Assembly: GCF_000400365.1 (NCBI RefSeq)
Contig: NZ_BAOG01000102.1
Location: 1 to 64,000 of the forward strand
Origin: Vibrio jasicida CAIM 1864 = LMG 25398
GTDB lineage: Bacteria; Pseudomonadota; Gammaproteobacteria; Enterobacterales; Vibrionaceae
Length of the DNA stretch: 64,000 nucleotides
Direction: 5' to 3'
The position numbers and the translations under genes are program-made. The notes below the pieces were generated by a model. That model saw only the letters and a list, made by a program, of their open reading frames with translations. It was not told the origin of the DNA and made no database searches. How positions within the stretch are numbered: the stretch's first letter is position 1; the number at the start of each line of letters is the position of its first letter. Shown piece by piece: positions 15,421-23,931 of this stretch.

Positions 15421-17718
15421 TTACAGTTTTTCTGTAAAAGTTCGGCTGATCACGTCTTGTTGTTGCTCTCGAGTTAGCGAGTTAAAACGTACCGCGTAAC
15501 CGGATACTCGAATCGTCAACTGAGGGTATTTCTCTGGGTGTTCAACCGCATCCAATAACATCTCTCGGTTCAGAACGTTGACGTTAAGGTGTTGACCACC
15601 TTCAATCGCAATGCCCTCGTTGCTTGCTTCGTGATGGAAGTAACCATCCATTAGCGCGGCTAGGTTTTTCTTCTGACTCAAGTCATCTTTACCCAGCGCG
15701 TTAGGCACAATTGAGAAGGTGTAAGAAATACCATCTTTTGCGTAAGCAAACGGCAGTTTAGATACCGATGCCAAAGACGCAACCGCCCCTTTTTCATCAC
15801 GACCGTGCATTGGGTTTGCACCCGGGCCAAAAGGCATACCTGCGCGACGGCCATCTGGTGTATTACCCGTTTTTTTGCCGTAAACCACGTTAGATGTGAT
15901 CGTTAGGATCGATTGAGTTGGCACTGCTTCGCGGTAGGTGTGCATCTTCTGAATTTTCTTCATGAAGCGCTCAACCAGATCACAAGCGATGTCATCAACA
16001 CGGGCATCGTTGTTGCCAAATTTTGGATAATCACCTTCGATTTCAAAATCAACGGCGATGCCATCTTCATCACGAACAGGCTTCACGGTCGCGTATTTAA
16101 TTGCCGCCAAAGAGTCAGCGACAACAGACAGACCTGCAATACCACACGCCATAGTGCGGTGCACGTCGCGATCCATCAATGCCATCAGTGATGCTTCGTA
16201 GCTGTAACGGTCATGCGAGTAATGGATGATGTTCAACGCTGTGACGTATTGTGTTGCTAGCCATTCCAACATGTTGTCGAAGCGTGGCATCAAAGCGTCA
16301 AAGTCGAGAATTTCATCTTGTACTTTGTCCACTAGCGGACCCACTTGCGCTTTCGATTTTTCATCGATACCACCATTAATAGTGTAAAGCAGTGCTTTTG
16401 CAAGGTTGGCTCGTGCACCAAAGAATTGCATGTGCTGACCAACAATCTGCGGGCTCACACAACATGCAATCGCGTAGTCGTCATTGTCGAAATCAGGACG
16501 CATTAGATCGTCGTTTTCGTATTGAACAGAAGAGGTATCAATCGATACTTTTGCAGCGTATTGTTTGAACGCTTCAGGCAATTGCTCTGACCAAAGAATC
16601 GTCATGTTTGGTTCAGGAGCAGGGCCCATAGTATGTAGCGTATGTAAGTATCGGAATGTCGTTTTAGATACTAGCGTACGGCCATCAACACCCATACCTG
16701 CCATCGCTTCTGTTGCCCAGATTGGGTCGCCAGAGAACAATGAATCGTATTCTGGTGTACGAAGGAAGCGAACCATGCGCAGTTTCATGATGAAGTGGTC
16801 GATCATCTCTTGCGCTTGCGATTCATCAATCAAGCCATTTGCGATATCACGTTCTAGGTAAACATCTAGGAAAGTTGATGTACGACCCAATGACATTGCT
16901 GCGCCATTTTGAGACTTAACTGCCGCCAAGTAACCAAAGTAGGTAAATTGAATCGCTTCTTGCGCTGTTTTTGCAGGTAGCGACATATCAATTCCGTATT
17001 TCAAACCCATTTGACGAATGTCTTCAAGTGCTTGAACTTGGTCTGCAATTTCTTCACGTAGACGAAGCGTTTTCTCAAGATCGCCACCGCGCTCTAGGAA
17101 CGTTTGTGTCGAGTTGTATTGCTCTTTTTTGTCCGCTTTTAAGAAGTCGATACCGTAAAGGGCGATACGACGGTAGTCACCAATGATACGACCACGGCCA
17201 TAGGCATCAGGAAGGCCAGTGATGATGCCTGATTTACGACACGCTAGGATTTCTTTGGTGTAAAGGTCGAAACACGCTTTGTTGTGAGTTTTACGGTACT
17301 CAGTGAAGATCTTTTCGACTGTTGGATCCAATTCGCGGCCATAAACTTCGCACGAGTTTTTCACCATGCGAATACCACCATTAGCGATGATTGCACGTTT
17401 TAGAGGCTGATCGGTTTGTAAGCCAACGATCTTTTCCAGATCTTTGTTGATGTAACCCGCATCGTGAGAAGTAATCGTTGATGGCAGATCGGTATCGAAA
17501 TCAACAGGAGCGTGTGTGCGGCTTTCTTGTTTAATGCCTTCAAGCACTTGGTTCCATAATGCTGAAGTGGATGCGCTAACCTCGGCTAAGAAGGACTCGT
17601 CTCCCTCATAGGGTGTGTAGTTTTTTTGGATGAAGTCACGAGTGTTGACAGAGTTTTGCCACTCACCAGCAGCGAATCCAGCCCATGCGTCTAGCATATC
17701 AGTCGTCGGAATAGTCAT
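15421..17718 (-). CDS. pflB: Formate C-acetyltransferase (pyruvate formate-lyase)
   Basis: A 765-residue glycyl-radical enzyme that converts pyruvate and CoA to acetyl-CoA and formate in anaerobic growth. The paired active-site cysteines are in YAIACCVSPQ, about residue 420, and the glycyl radical site is RVSGYAVRF, with Gly at about residue 740. Length is near the E. coli enzyme (760). The gene has its own terminator, and neither focA nor the activating-enzyme gene pflA lies beside it. Its acetyl-CoA product is the substrate of Pta and AckA encoded at 36.8-40.3 kb. Upstream lies a 317-base AT-rich leader, presumably the site of oxygen-responsive regulation. Confidence 0.97.
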   Translation of the reverse strand: MTIPTTDMLDAWAGFAAGEWQNSVNTRDFIQKNYTPYEGDESFLAEVSASTSALWNQVLEGIKQESRTHAPVDFDTDLPSTITSHDAGYINKDLEKIVGLQTDQPLKRAIIANGGIRMVKNSCEVYGRELDPTVEKIFTEYRKTHNKACFDLYTKEILACRKSGIITGLPDAYGRGRIIGDYRRIALYGIDFLKADKKEQYNSTQTFLERGGDLEKTLRLREEIADQVQALEDIRQMGLKYGIDMSLPAKTAQEAIQFTYFGYLAAVKSQNGAAMSLGRTSTFLDVYLERDIANGLIDESQAQEMIDHFIMKLRMVRFLRTPEYDSLFSGDPIWATEAMAGMGVDGRTLVSKTTFRYLHTLHTMGPAPEPNMTILWSEQLPEAFKQYAAKVSIDTSSVQYENDDLMRPDFDNDDYAIACCVSPQIVGQHMQFFGARANLAKALLYTINGGIDEKSKAQVGPLVDKVQDEILDFDALMPRFDNMLEWLATQYVTALNIIHYSHDRYSYEASLMALMDRDVHRTMACGIAGLSVVADSLAAIKYATVKPVRDEDGIAVDFEIEGDYPKFGNNDARVDDIACDLVERFMKKIQKMHTYREAVPTQSILTITSNVVYGKKTGNTPDGRRAGMPFGPGANPMHGRDEKGAVASLASVSKLPFAYAKDGISYTFSIVPNALGKDDLSQKKNLAALMDGYFHHEASNEGIAIEGGQHLNVNVLNREMLLDAVEHPEKYPQLTIRVSGYAVRFNSLTREQQQDVISRTFTEKL

Positions 17719-18035
17719 AAGTAAATCCCTAAGTTATTGATAAATAGAATGGAGGCGACGAGTAGGACGGAACCATTCTTAACCCTGTCAATCGTATGGA
17801 TTTAATCTGTATGAGTAAAATGAATGCTTTTCATTTTTTTAATGATTATTTTGCATTTATATAAAAATCAATGGATTAATTGTGTTTTAAGGCCAAAAAG
17901 AAGAAATAAATCTCTAAGAATAGAAAATAAGGCGGAACTTAAAAAGGGACGTTGCGCTAGAGTTAGTGAAGGACGGTACTGGCAACGAGATGCTCTGAGG
18001 CGCTTATTGGTGCTGAGAAGTTGAATTTAGATACG
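17719..18035. other. Upstream region of pflB
   Basis: About 320 bases without a supported gene. An AT-rich dyad, AAAATGAA at 17817-17824 and TTCATTTT at 17830-17837, is visible. A 66-codon open frame crosses the stretch, but it has no ribosome site or recognisable protein features. No convincing FNR or ArcA site was identified by eye. Confidence 0.4.
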
Positions 18036-18066
18036 AAAAAAGCCCAGTTTTTCAACTGGGCTTTTC
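18036..18066 (-). terminator. Terminator of tRNA-Asn
   Basis: Stem GCCCAGTT / AACTGGGC extended by A/T pairs, followed on the minus strand by TTTTTT. It lies directly 3' of the tRNA gene. Confidence 0.88.
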
Positions 18067-18073
18067 GGGAATT

Positions 18074-18149
18074 TGGCTCCTCCTGCTGGGCTCGAACCAG
18101 CGACCTGCGGATTAACAGTCCGTCGCTCTACCAACTGAGCTAAGGAGGA
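18074..18149 (-). tRNA. tRNA-Asn (GTT)
   Basis: A 76-base cloverleaf on the minus strand. The acceptor TCCTCCT pairs with AGGAGGA, the D arm has AGCTCAGTTGGTAGAGC, the anticodon loop CTGTTAA gives GTT, and the T loop is GGTTCGAGCC. The 3' CCA is encoded (TGG at 18074-18076). It is a single tRNA with its own terminator, lying between pflB and uvrB. Confidence 0.97.
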
Positions 18150-18660
18150 ATTGCTTTGCTTGAAAGCGGGACGAATCTTACCGAGCACCCACAAAGCTGT
18201 CAACACCCAAAAAACACATTTTGAGCAAAAAAGTTAGTTTTTACATCTTTACTTTTTTGTACTCCTTGCCAGTAAAGGGCTGGAGTTAGTTATCCACCAA
18301 AATTGTGGATAACTATGTTGATGAGATCTGAGTAAAGATCATTGTTATGCAACTGGGTGTGCTTTGTGTGAATTTTTACGCGAGAATATTCACTGATTAG
18401 TCAAGTAAAACAGTGATTTATTAAATTTACTATGAAATCAATCAAAGTGGATAAAATTTACACTTTTGGGGATAAAGGATGATTTTTGTGTTTTTTGGGG
18501 AAAACTTGTGGAAATTATATCGTGATGAGTGCAGACGCTTCATCGACTAGGGCGAAAGACTATATCAGAACGTGTTAAATAAGGCTAGATCAAAGTAGAG
18601 AAAGCACAAAATTTAATAGTAATGAGCTATAAATCATAGATAGACGTAGATTTCATCTTT
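18150..18660. other. Long intergenic region between tRNA-Asn and uvrB
   Basis: About 500 AT-rich bases without a gene. It should contain the tRNA promoter (leftward) and the uvrB promoter or promoters (rightward). It includes the DnaA-box dyad at 18289-18313 and the near-match fragments GTGGATAAAATTT (about 18447) and TTGTGGAAATTAT (about 18506). No ORF with plausible coding features is present. Confidence 0.5.
18289..18313. promoter_or_regulatory. Inverted pair of DnaA boxes
   Basis: GTTATCCAC (18289-18297) and its exact complement GTGGATAAC (18305-18313) flank a 7-base spacer. Read from the minus strand the second is TTATCCACA, a perfect strong DnaA box; the first is TTATCCACC, one mismatch. 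E. coli uvrB is known to have DnaA binding in its regulatory region, so a link to uvrB is plausible; a DnaA-titration role is inference. Confidence 0.65.
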
Positions 18661-18664
18661 GAAG

Positions 18665-18680
18665 GTGTATATATATACAG
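18665..18680 (+). promoter_or_regulatory. LexA (SOS) box of uvrB
   Basis: GTGTATATATATACAG matches the LexA consensus CTGTATATATATACAG at 15 of 16 positions. It lies 29 bases before the uvrB start codon, where LexA would block transcription. UvrB is a classical SOS gene. Confidence 0.88.
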
Positions 18681-18708
18681 CCAAAGTGCAGTAATTTTGA
18701 GGAAGGGT

Positions 18709-20739
18709 ATGAGTAAAGTTTATGAACTGGTCTCTGATTATCAACCATCTGGTGATCAACCAACAGCCATCAAGCAGTTGCTAGAAGGGTTAGATTCCGG
18801 TCTTGCCCACCAAACACTCTTAGGTGTAACGGGGTCTGGTAAAACATTTACATTAGCGAATGTTATTGCAGAAGCGCAACGACCAGCGATTCTACTCGCA
18901 CCCAATAAAACACTTGCTGCTCAGTTGTATGGTGAAATGAAGTCTTTCTTCCCCAATAACGCGGTGGAGTATTTTGTTTCGTACTATGACTACTACCAAC
19001 CGGAAGCGTATGTTCCGACCACGGATACCTTCATAGAGAAAGACGCGTCAGTTAACGCGCACATTGAACAAATGCGTTTGTCCGCTACAAAAGCACTACT
19101 AGAACGTAAAGATGCCATTATTGTCGCGTCGGTATCGGCTATCTATGGTTTGGGTGACCCTGAATCGTATCTACAAATGATGTTGCACCTGCGTCGCGGT
19201 GATGTGATTGATCAGCGCGATATGCTACGCCGCCTTGCAGAGTTGCAATACTCACGCAATGACGTCGCATTTGAACGCGGCCAGTTCCGTGTTCGTGGTG
19301 AGGTGATTGACATCTTCCCGGCCGAGTCAGATCAAGATGCTGTACGTGTAGAAATGTTTGATGATGAAGTGGATTGCATTAGCGTATTTGATCCATTGAC
19401 TGGGGTCGTAAAGCAACGCGATTTACCTCGTTACACCATTTATCCTAAAACGCACTATGTTACGCCACGCGAGCGTATTTTAGATGCAATTGAAAGTATT
19501 AAAGTTGAGTTAGAAGTTCGTAAGAAACAACTACTAGACAATAACAAGTTGTTGGAAGAACAGCGTATCAGCCAACGTACTCAATTCGATATTGAGATGA
19601 TGAACGAATTGGGTTTCTGTTCAGGTATCGAAAACTACTCTCGTTACTTGAGTGGTCGTGCCGAGGGTGAGCCGCCACCGACACTATTTGATTACTTGCC
19701 TCACGATGGTTTGTTGATTATCGACGAGTCGCACGTGACGGTTCCGCAAATCGGTGCCATGTATAAAGGCGACCGTTCGCGTAAAGAAACGCTGGTGGAA
19801 TTTGGCTTCCGTTTACCTTCTGCTTTAGACAATCGTCCGATGAAATTTGAGGAATTTGAGTCGATCTCACCACAAACTATTTTCGTGTCGGCAACTCCAG
19901 GCAATTACGAATTAGAAAAATCTGCAGATGAAATTGCCGATCAAGTCGTGCGCCCAACGGGTCTGCTTGATCCTGAATTAGAAGTTCGCCCAGTGGCAAC
20001 TCAGGTCGATGACTTGTTGTCTGAGATTCGAATTAGAGCGGCGAAAGACGAGCGTGTTTTGGTAACTACACTAACCAAACGTATGGCAGAAGACTTAACG
20101 GAATACCTGCATGAGCATGATGTTCGAGTGCGTTACCTTCACTCAGACATCGATACTGTCGAGCGAGTCGAGATCATTCGAGATCTGCGTTTGGGTGAGT
20201 TTGATGCGCTGGTTGGGATCAACTTGTTACGAGAAGGTCTTGATATGCCAGAGGTATCACTGGTGGCGATTCTTGATGCGGATAAAGAGGGCTTCTTACG
20301 TTCAGAGCGTTCTTTGATTCAGACCATTGGCCGTGCGGCACGAAATATCGAAGGTCGAGCGATTTTGTATGCAGACTCGATTACAAAATCGATGAAAAAA
20401 GCAATGGATGAAACGGATCGTCGTCGTGAGAAACAGAAAGCTTACAACGCAGAGATGGGTATTGAGCCTCAGCCTCTGAAACGCAATATCAAAGACATCA
20501 TGGAATTGGGTGATATTACTAAATCTAAGCGCCAGCGTAATACCAAGCAGGTACCATTATCTAAGGTGGCAGAACCTTCGCAGTCTTACGACGTGATGTC
20601 ACCACAGCAATTGGAAAAAGAGATCAGTCGTTTAGAAGCTGCGATGTACCAACATGCTCAAGATCTTGAGTTTGAATTGGCCGCACAAAAACGCGATGAG
20701 ATAGAGAAACTACGAGCGCAGTTTATTGCCAATAGTTAA
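18709..20739 (+). CDS. uvrB: Excinuclease ABC subunit B
   Basis: A 676-residue DNA-damage-verification subunit of nucleotide excision repair, working with UvrA and UvrC. Walker A is GVTGSGKTFT; the beta-hairpin region YYDYYQPEAYVPTTDTFIEKD is intact; helicase motifs LIIDESH, SATPGNYE and QTIGRAARN follow; and the C-terminal UVR domain (LEKEISRLEAAMYQHAQDLEFELAAQKRDEIEKL) binds UvrC. The ATG at 18709 is chosen because AGGAAGG lies just upstream and homologues begin MSK; a TTG at 18697 in frame is rejected. It is under an SOS box and is closed by a terminator at 20755. Confidence 0.98.
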   Translation: MSKVYELVSDYQPSGDQPTAIKQLLEGLDSGLAHQTLLGVTGSGKTFTLANVIAEAQRPAILLAPNKTLAAQLYGEMKSFFPNNAVEYFVSYYDYYQPEAYVPTTDTFIEKDASVNAHIEQMRLSATKALLERKDAIIVASVSAIYGLGDPESYLQMMLHLRRGDVIDQRDMLRRLAELQYSRNDVAFERGQFRVRGEVIDIFPAESDQDAVRVEMFDDEVDCISVFDPLTGVVKQRDLPRYTIYPKTHYVTPRERILDAIESIKVELEVRKKQLLDNNKLLEEQRISQRTQFDIEMMNELGFCSGIENYSRYLSGRAEGEPPPTLFDYLPHDGLLIIDESHVTVPQIGAMYKGDRSRKETLVEFGFRLPSALDNRPMKFEEFESISPQTIFVSATPGNYELEKSADEIADQVVRPTGLLDPELEVRPVATQVDDLLSEIRIRAAKDERVLVTTLTKRMAEDLTEYLHEHDVRVRYLHSDIDTVERVEIIRDLRLGEFDALVGINLLREGLDMPEVSLVAILDADKEGFLRSERSLIQTIGRAARNIEGRAILYADSITKSMKKAMDETDRRREKQKAYNAEMGIEPQPLKRNIKDIMELGDITKSKRQRNTKQVPLSKVAEPSQSYDVMSPQQLEKEISRLEAAMYQHAQDLEFELAAQKRDEIEKLRAQFIANS

Positions 20740-20754
20740 CTCTTTAGGCCTACC

Positions 20755-20786
20755 AAAACCCGAGTGCATTTGTATTTGGGTTTTAT
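20755..20786 (+). terminator. Intrinsic terminator of uvrB
   Basis: AAAACCCGA / TTTGGGTTTT stem (one G-T pair) around a loop of about 13 bases, 15 bases past the uvrB stop. Confidence 0.65.
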
Positions 20787-20805
20787 ATTTCCCCAAAAAA
20801 CAGAC

Positions 20806-20900
20806 AAAAAAGAAGCCAATAGGCAGTCGGGTCTATTGGCTTGTTTTGTGAACATATCGTTCACTAACAACGTCAGTTGGCTAGGTGACCCGAGGGGTCA
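20806..20900 (-). ncRNA. qrr1: Quorum regulatory small RNA Qrr1
   Basis: A sigma-54-dependent, Hfq-binding small RNA of about 95 bases that controls LuxR/HapR-type master regulator, aphA and luxO mRNAs at low cell density. The RNA begins with the Qrr 5' hairpin TGACCCCTCGGGTCA, continues with the invariant pairing core CTAGCCAACTGACGTTGTTAG, and ends in a terminator stem AAGCCAATAG / CTATTGGCTT followed by TTTTTT. The position between uvrB and luxO, divergent from luxO, is that of qrr1 in Vibrio. The 5' end at 20900 is inferred from the promoter spacing and conserved hairpin. Confidence 0.95.
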
Positions 20901-20911
20901 TTAAACAAACA

Positions 20912-20926
20912 GCATGGTTTGTGCCA
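20912..20926 (-). promoter_or_regulatory. Sigma-54 promoter of qrr1
   Basis: On the minus strand TGGCAC-N5-ATGC matches the -24/-12 consensus TGGCAC-N5-TTGC with one mismatch. The GC of the -12 element lies about 12 bases from the predicted Qrr1 start at 20900. Confidence 0.9.
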
Positions 20927-20990
20927 TATTTTAACCTGTTGATATTCGGTTTAATTTGTTTAGAATACCCACAATCTAACGAATGTTTAT

Positions 20991-21003
20991 TTGCAAAATG
21001 CAA
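20991..21003. promoter_or_regulatory. LuxO-binding site (enhancer of qrr1)
   Basis: TTGCAAAATGCAA fits the LuxO consensus TTGCA-N3-TGCAA exactly. It lies about 90 bases upstream of the qrr1 start, a usual distance for a sigma-54 activator, and 49 bases upstream of luxO, where it can also mediate LuxO autorepression. Confidence 0.88.
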
Positions 21004-21051
21004 AGCGTAATGCGATTATTATTTAAAACACAACAAAAAATCGGCTAGGCT

Positions 21052-22455
21052 ATGCAACAGATAACAGAAGGTCAAAAGTCACGTTACCTATTAATGGTCG
21101 AAGATACCGCTTCCGTTGCGGCATTGTACCGTTCTTACCTAACGCCACTCGGCATTGATATCAATATTGTTGGAACAGGCAGAGATGCAATCGAAAGCCT
21201 GAATCACCGTATTCCGGATCTTATTCTTCTCGATCTTCGTCTGCCAGATATGACGGGGATGGACGTATTGCACGCGGTGAAGAAAAGTCACCCTGATGTG
21301 CCAATTATTTTCATGACTGCTCACGGTTCTATCGATACCGCGGTAGAGGCGATGCGTCATGGCTCTCAAGATTTCTTAATCAAACCCTGTGAGGCTGATC
21401 GGCTGCGCGTAACGGTAAATAACGCGATTCGTAAGGCAACGAAATTAAAGAATGAAGCCGACAACCCAGGTAACCAAAACTACCAAGGCTTCATCGGCAG
21501 TAGCCAAACCATGCAGCAGGTTTACCGCACCATTGACTCGGCAGCGAGCAGCAAAGCCAGTATCTTCATTACTGGTGAAAGTGGTACTGGTAAAGAGGTG
21601 TGTGCCGAGGCGATTCACGCAGCAAGCAAACGTGGCGATAAGCCGTTTATTGCGATCAACTGTGCTGCTATCCCGAAAGATCTGATCGAAAGTGAGTTGT
21701 TTGGCCACGTTAAAGGTGCGTTTACCGGAGCAGCAAATGACCGTCAAGGTGCAGCTGAACTGGCTGACGGCGGGACGTTGTTCCTTGATGAACTATGTGA
21801 AATGGACTTGGATTTACAAACCAAGTTATTGCGTTTCATCCAGACGGGTACGTTCCAAAAAGTAGGCTCTTCTAAGATGAAGAGTGTGGATGTTCGCTTT
21901 GTGTGTGCGACTAACCGCGACCCGTGGAAAGAAGTACAAGAAGGCCGTTTTCGTGAAGACTTGTATTACCGCCTTTACGTGATTCCTTTACATTTGCCGC
22001 CACTACGCGAACGTGGTGAAGACGTGATCGAAATTGCGTATTCTTTGCTAGACTATATGTCTCACGAGGAAGGCAAGAGTTTTATTCGTTTTGCACAAGA
22101 TGTGATTGAACGTTTCAACAGTTACGAATGGCCGGGTAACGTTCGTCAGTTGCAAAACGTGTTGCGTAATATCGTGGTGCTGAACAACGGCAAAGAAATT
22201 ACTCTGGACATGCTACCACCACCACTGAATCAACCGGTGGTTCGTCAATCGATTTCAAAATTTATTGAACCTGAAATCATGACGGTGTCAGACATTATGC
22301 CGCTTTGGATGACTGAAAAAATGGCCATCGAGCAGGCGATTCAGGCGTGTGATGGCAATATTCCACGCGCTGCGGGTTACTTAGATGTCAGCCCTTCAAC
22401 CATATATCGCAAGTTGCAAGCTTGGAATAATAGGGAAGAAAAACAAAACGTATGA
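21052..22455 (+). CDS. luxO: Quorum-sensing sigma-54-dependent response regulator LuxO
   Basis: A 467-residue response regulator that, when phosphorylated by LuxU at low cell density, activates the qrr genes with sigma-54. The receiver domain (about 12-125) has the phosphoacceptor Asp61 in LILLDLRLPDM, the residue called D47 in the shorter V. harveyi numbering. The AAA+ domain (about 150-385) has Walker A GESGTGKE and the sigma-54 contact loop GAFTGA, and a Fis-type helix-turn-helix (IPRAAGYLDVSPSTIYRKL) ends the protein. The ATG at 21052 is supported by the Qrr-complementary leader immediately before it; an internal ATG at 21094 gives the 453-residue form. It overlaps luxU by 4 bases. Confidence 0.97.
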   Translation: MQQITEGQKSRYLLMVEDTASVAALYRSYLTPLGIDINIVGTGRDAIESLNHRIPDLILLDLRLPDMTGMDVLHAVKKSHPDVPIIFMTAHGSIDTAVEAMRHGSQDFLIKPCEADRLRVTVNNAIRKATKLKNEADNPGNQNYQGFIGSSQTMQQVYRTIDSAASSKASIFITGESGTGKEVCAEAIHAASKRGDKPFIAINCAAIPKDLIESELFGHVKGAFTGAANDRQGAAELADGGTLFLDELCEMDLDLQTKLLRFIQTGTFQKVGSSKMKSVDVRFVCATNRDPWKEVQEGRFREDLYYRLYVIPLHLPPLRERGEDVIEIAYSLLDYMSHEEGKSFIRFAQDVIERFNSYEWPGNVRQLQNVLRNIVVLNNGKEITLDMLPPPLNQPVVRQSISKFIEPEIMTVSDIMPLWMTEKMAIEQAIQACDGNIPRAAGYLDVSPSTIYRKLQAWNNREEKQNV

Positions 22456-22796
22456 GCATGGATGTATTGAATCAGCAAAAAATCGACGAATTGGCCGCTG
22501 AAATTGGCCTAGATAACGTTCCTATTTTGCTGGATATTTTCCTCGGAGAAATGGATGTCTATATCACCAACTTGTCGCAATACCAAGGCAGTGAGCAACT
22601 GATCTATCTAAAGGAAATCAGTCATGCTTTAAAAAGCAGTGCCGCCAGTTTTGGGGCTGATCGCTTGTGTGATTTGGCCGTAGCGATTGATAAGAAAGCT
22701 AAATCAGGTGAGTTAGTAGAAGGGGGGGGAGACATTACTTCGATGTTAAACTTGCTTCACATTACTCGTGATGCGTATCGTTTATGGACGCAGTAG
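22452..22796 (+). CDS. luxU: Quorum-sensing phosphorelay protein LuxU
   Basis: A 114-residue histidine phosphotransfer (HPt) protein that collects phosphate from the hybrid autoinducer sensor kinases and passes it to LuxO. The phosphorylated residue is His58 in KEISHALKSSAASFGADRL, which is the standard HPt helix. The ATG overlaps the luxO stop (ATGA), so the two are translationally coupled. A strong terminator follows. The size and position are those of Vibrio LuxU. Confidence 0.96.
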   Translation: MSMDVLNQQKIDELAAEIGLDNVPILLDIFLGEMDVYITNLSQYQGSEQLIYLKEISHALKSSAASFGADRLCDLAVAIDKKAKSGELVEGGGDITSMLNLLHITRDAYRLWTQ

Positions 22797-22818
22797 CCCT
22801 GTATTAAACCTTATAAAA

Positions 22819-22850
22819 ACAAAGCCCTTCACGTCGGTGAAGGGCTTTGT
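22819..22850. terminator. Bidirectional terminator between luxU and yvcK
   Basis: 14-bp stem ACAAAGCCCTTCAC / GTGAAGGGCTTTGT with a GTCG loop, between convergent genes. Confidence 0.9.
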
Positions 22851-22894
22851 CATTTTATACGCTCAGGTGCCTCAATTGTAGGCCACTTCCTGTG

Positions 22895-23788
22895 TTATTT
22901 TGCAACCAATTGGTTTTCAATCGCTAACTTAAGTTTGTCACGATCATGACGCCAGTCGCGGTTGGTAGACGCCAATGACTCGGTGACCACATTCCAGTTA
23001 TCCAGAACCTCTTGATCGGTTTCCTCTGCAAGTACGACATCAATCTGTCTGCCTTGGCATGCTCGCTCACACCATTCCAGCTTTTGTTTCATCGTCATAC
23101 GACCCGCTGGACCATATTCTGGACTAAGGTTCGCCACAAAAATGACTTTTGCTTTTTGGTTCGCTGCGATTGCTTTCCCCAATTCAGGTAAGAGTAGCGG
23201 TGGCATGATACTCGTTAGGAAGCTACCAGGGCCGAGGATGATGGCGTCAGCTTCTGCAAGAGCGGTTACCGCCTCTTTTGTTGCTGGCACTTCTGGTGAA
23301 AGGTCTAATCGGCGAAGATCTTTATCCATTTCATCCACATTAGTTTCACCTGTTACCCATTGCCCATCTACAGACAAAGCAGTGAGGTCGGAAGGATGTT
23401 CAGACATAGGAAGAATGTTTACATCGACTTTCAACATATTGCGAATCAGATTGATCGCGTCTAAAGGGCGGACGGAGAGGTTATCCAATGCCGTGAGCAT
23501 CAGGTTCCCCAAGTTGTGGCCATCTAATTCACCAGTCCCTTTAAAGCGGTACTCAAACATCATCGAGCTGATCGATGGCTCAGTGATCAACTGGTTGATA
23601 CAGTTTCGTGTATCGCCCCAAGCTATTCCGCCTTGACAATGGCGGATACGGCCAGTTGATCCGCCGTTGTCAGTGGTTGCCACAATGCCCGTTGCATTGC
23701 TGCCAAAATCATTAAGTGCGGCCAGCATTCGACCTAAACCGTGACCACCGCCAACTGCGACCACTTTCTTATTGGTGTAGATATTCAT
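22895..23788 (-). CDS. yvcK: YvcK family protein (UDP-GlcNAc-binding, CofD-like fold)
   Basis: A 297-residue cytoplasmic protein of the YvcK/YbhK group (gluconeogenesis factor family), which shares the CofD-like fold and in Bacillus binds UDP-N-acetylglucosamine. Visible family marks are the start KVVAVGGGHGLGRMLAALN, the TTDNGGSTGRIR loop, GDTRNCINQL, and AIILGPGSFLTSIMP. In Bacillus the protein is linked to morphology and carbon metabolism; its role in Vibrio is not established. It follows luxOU in Vibrio genomes and converges with luxU here, and its promoter region is shared with moaA. Confidence 0.88.
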   Translation of the reverse strand: MNIYTNKKVVAVGGGHGLGRMLAALNDFGSNATGIVATTDNGGSTGRIRHCQGGIAWGDTRNCINQLITEPSISSMMFEYRFKGTGELDGHNLGNLMLTALDNLSVRPLDAINLIRNMLKVDVNILPMSEHPSDLTALSVDGQWVTGETNVDEMDKDLRRLDLSPEVPATKEAVTALAEADAIILGPGSFLTSIMPPLLLPELGKAIAANQKAKVIFVANLSPEYGPAGRMTMKQKLEWCERACQGRQIDVVLAEETDQEVLDNWNVVTESLASTNRDWRHDRDKLKLAIENQLVAK

Positions 23789-23931
23789 TACGTTCTTCTA
23801 ATAATCTTGTAAAAAGCGACTACAATTTATCTTAATGAGTGTCTTAACGGTACTCACTTAGCGGTAAATTGTGTTTCTAGAGAGTTTTTTATCACTCTGC
23901 TCTGGATTCCATTACAAATTTTAAGTATTTT

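Noticed and set aside
17824..18024. 66-codon plus-strand open frame in the pflB upstream region
   Set aside because: Low-complexity Lys/Arg-rich translation, no ribosome site and no conserved features.
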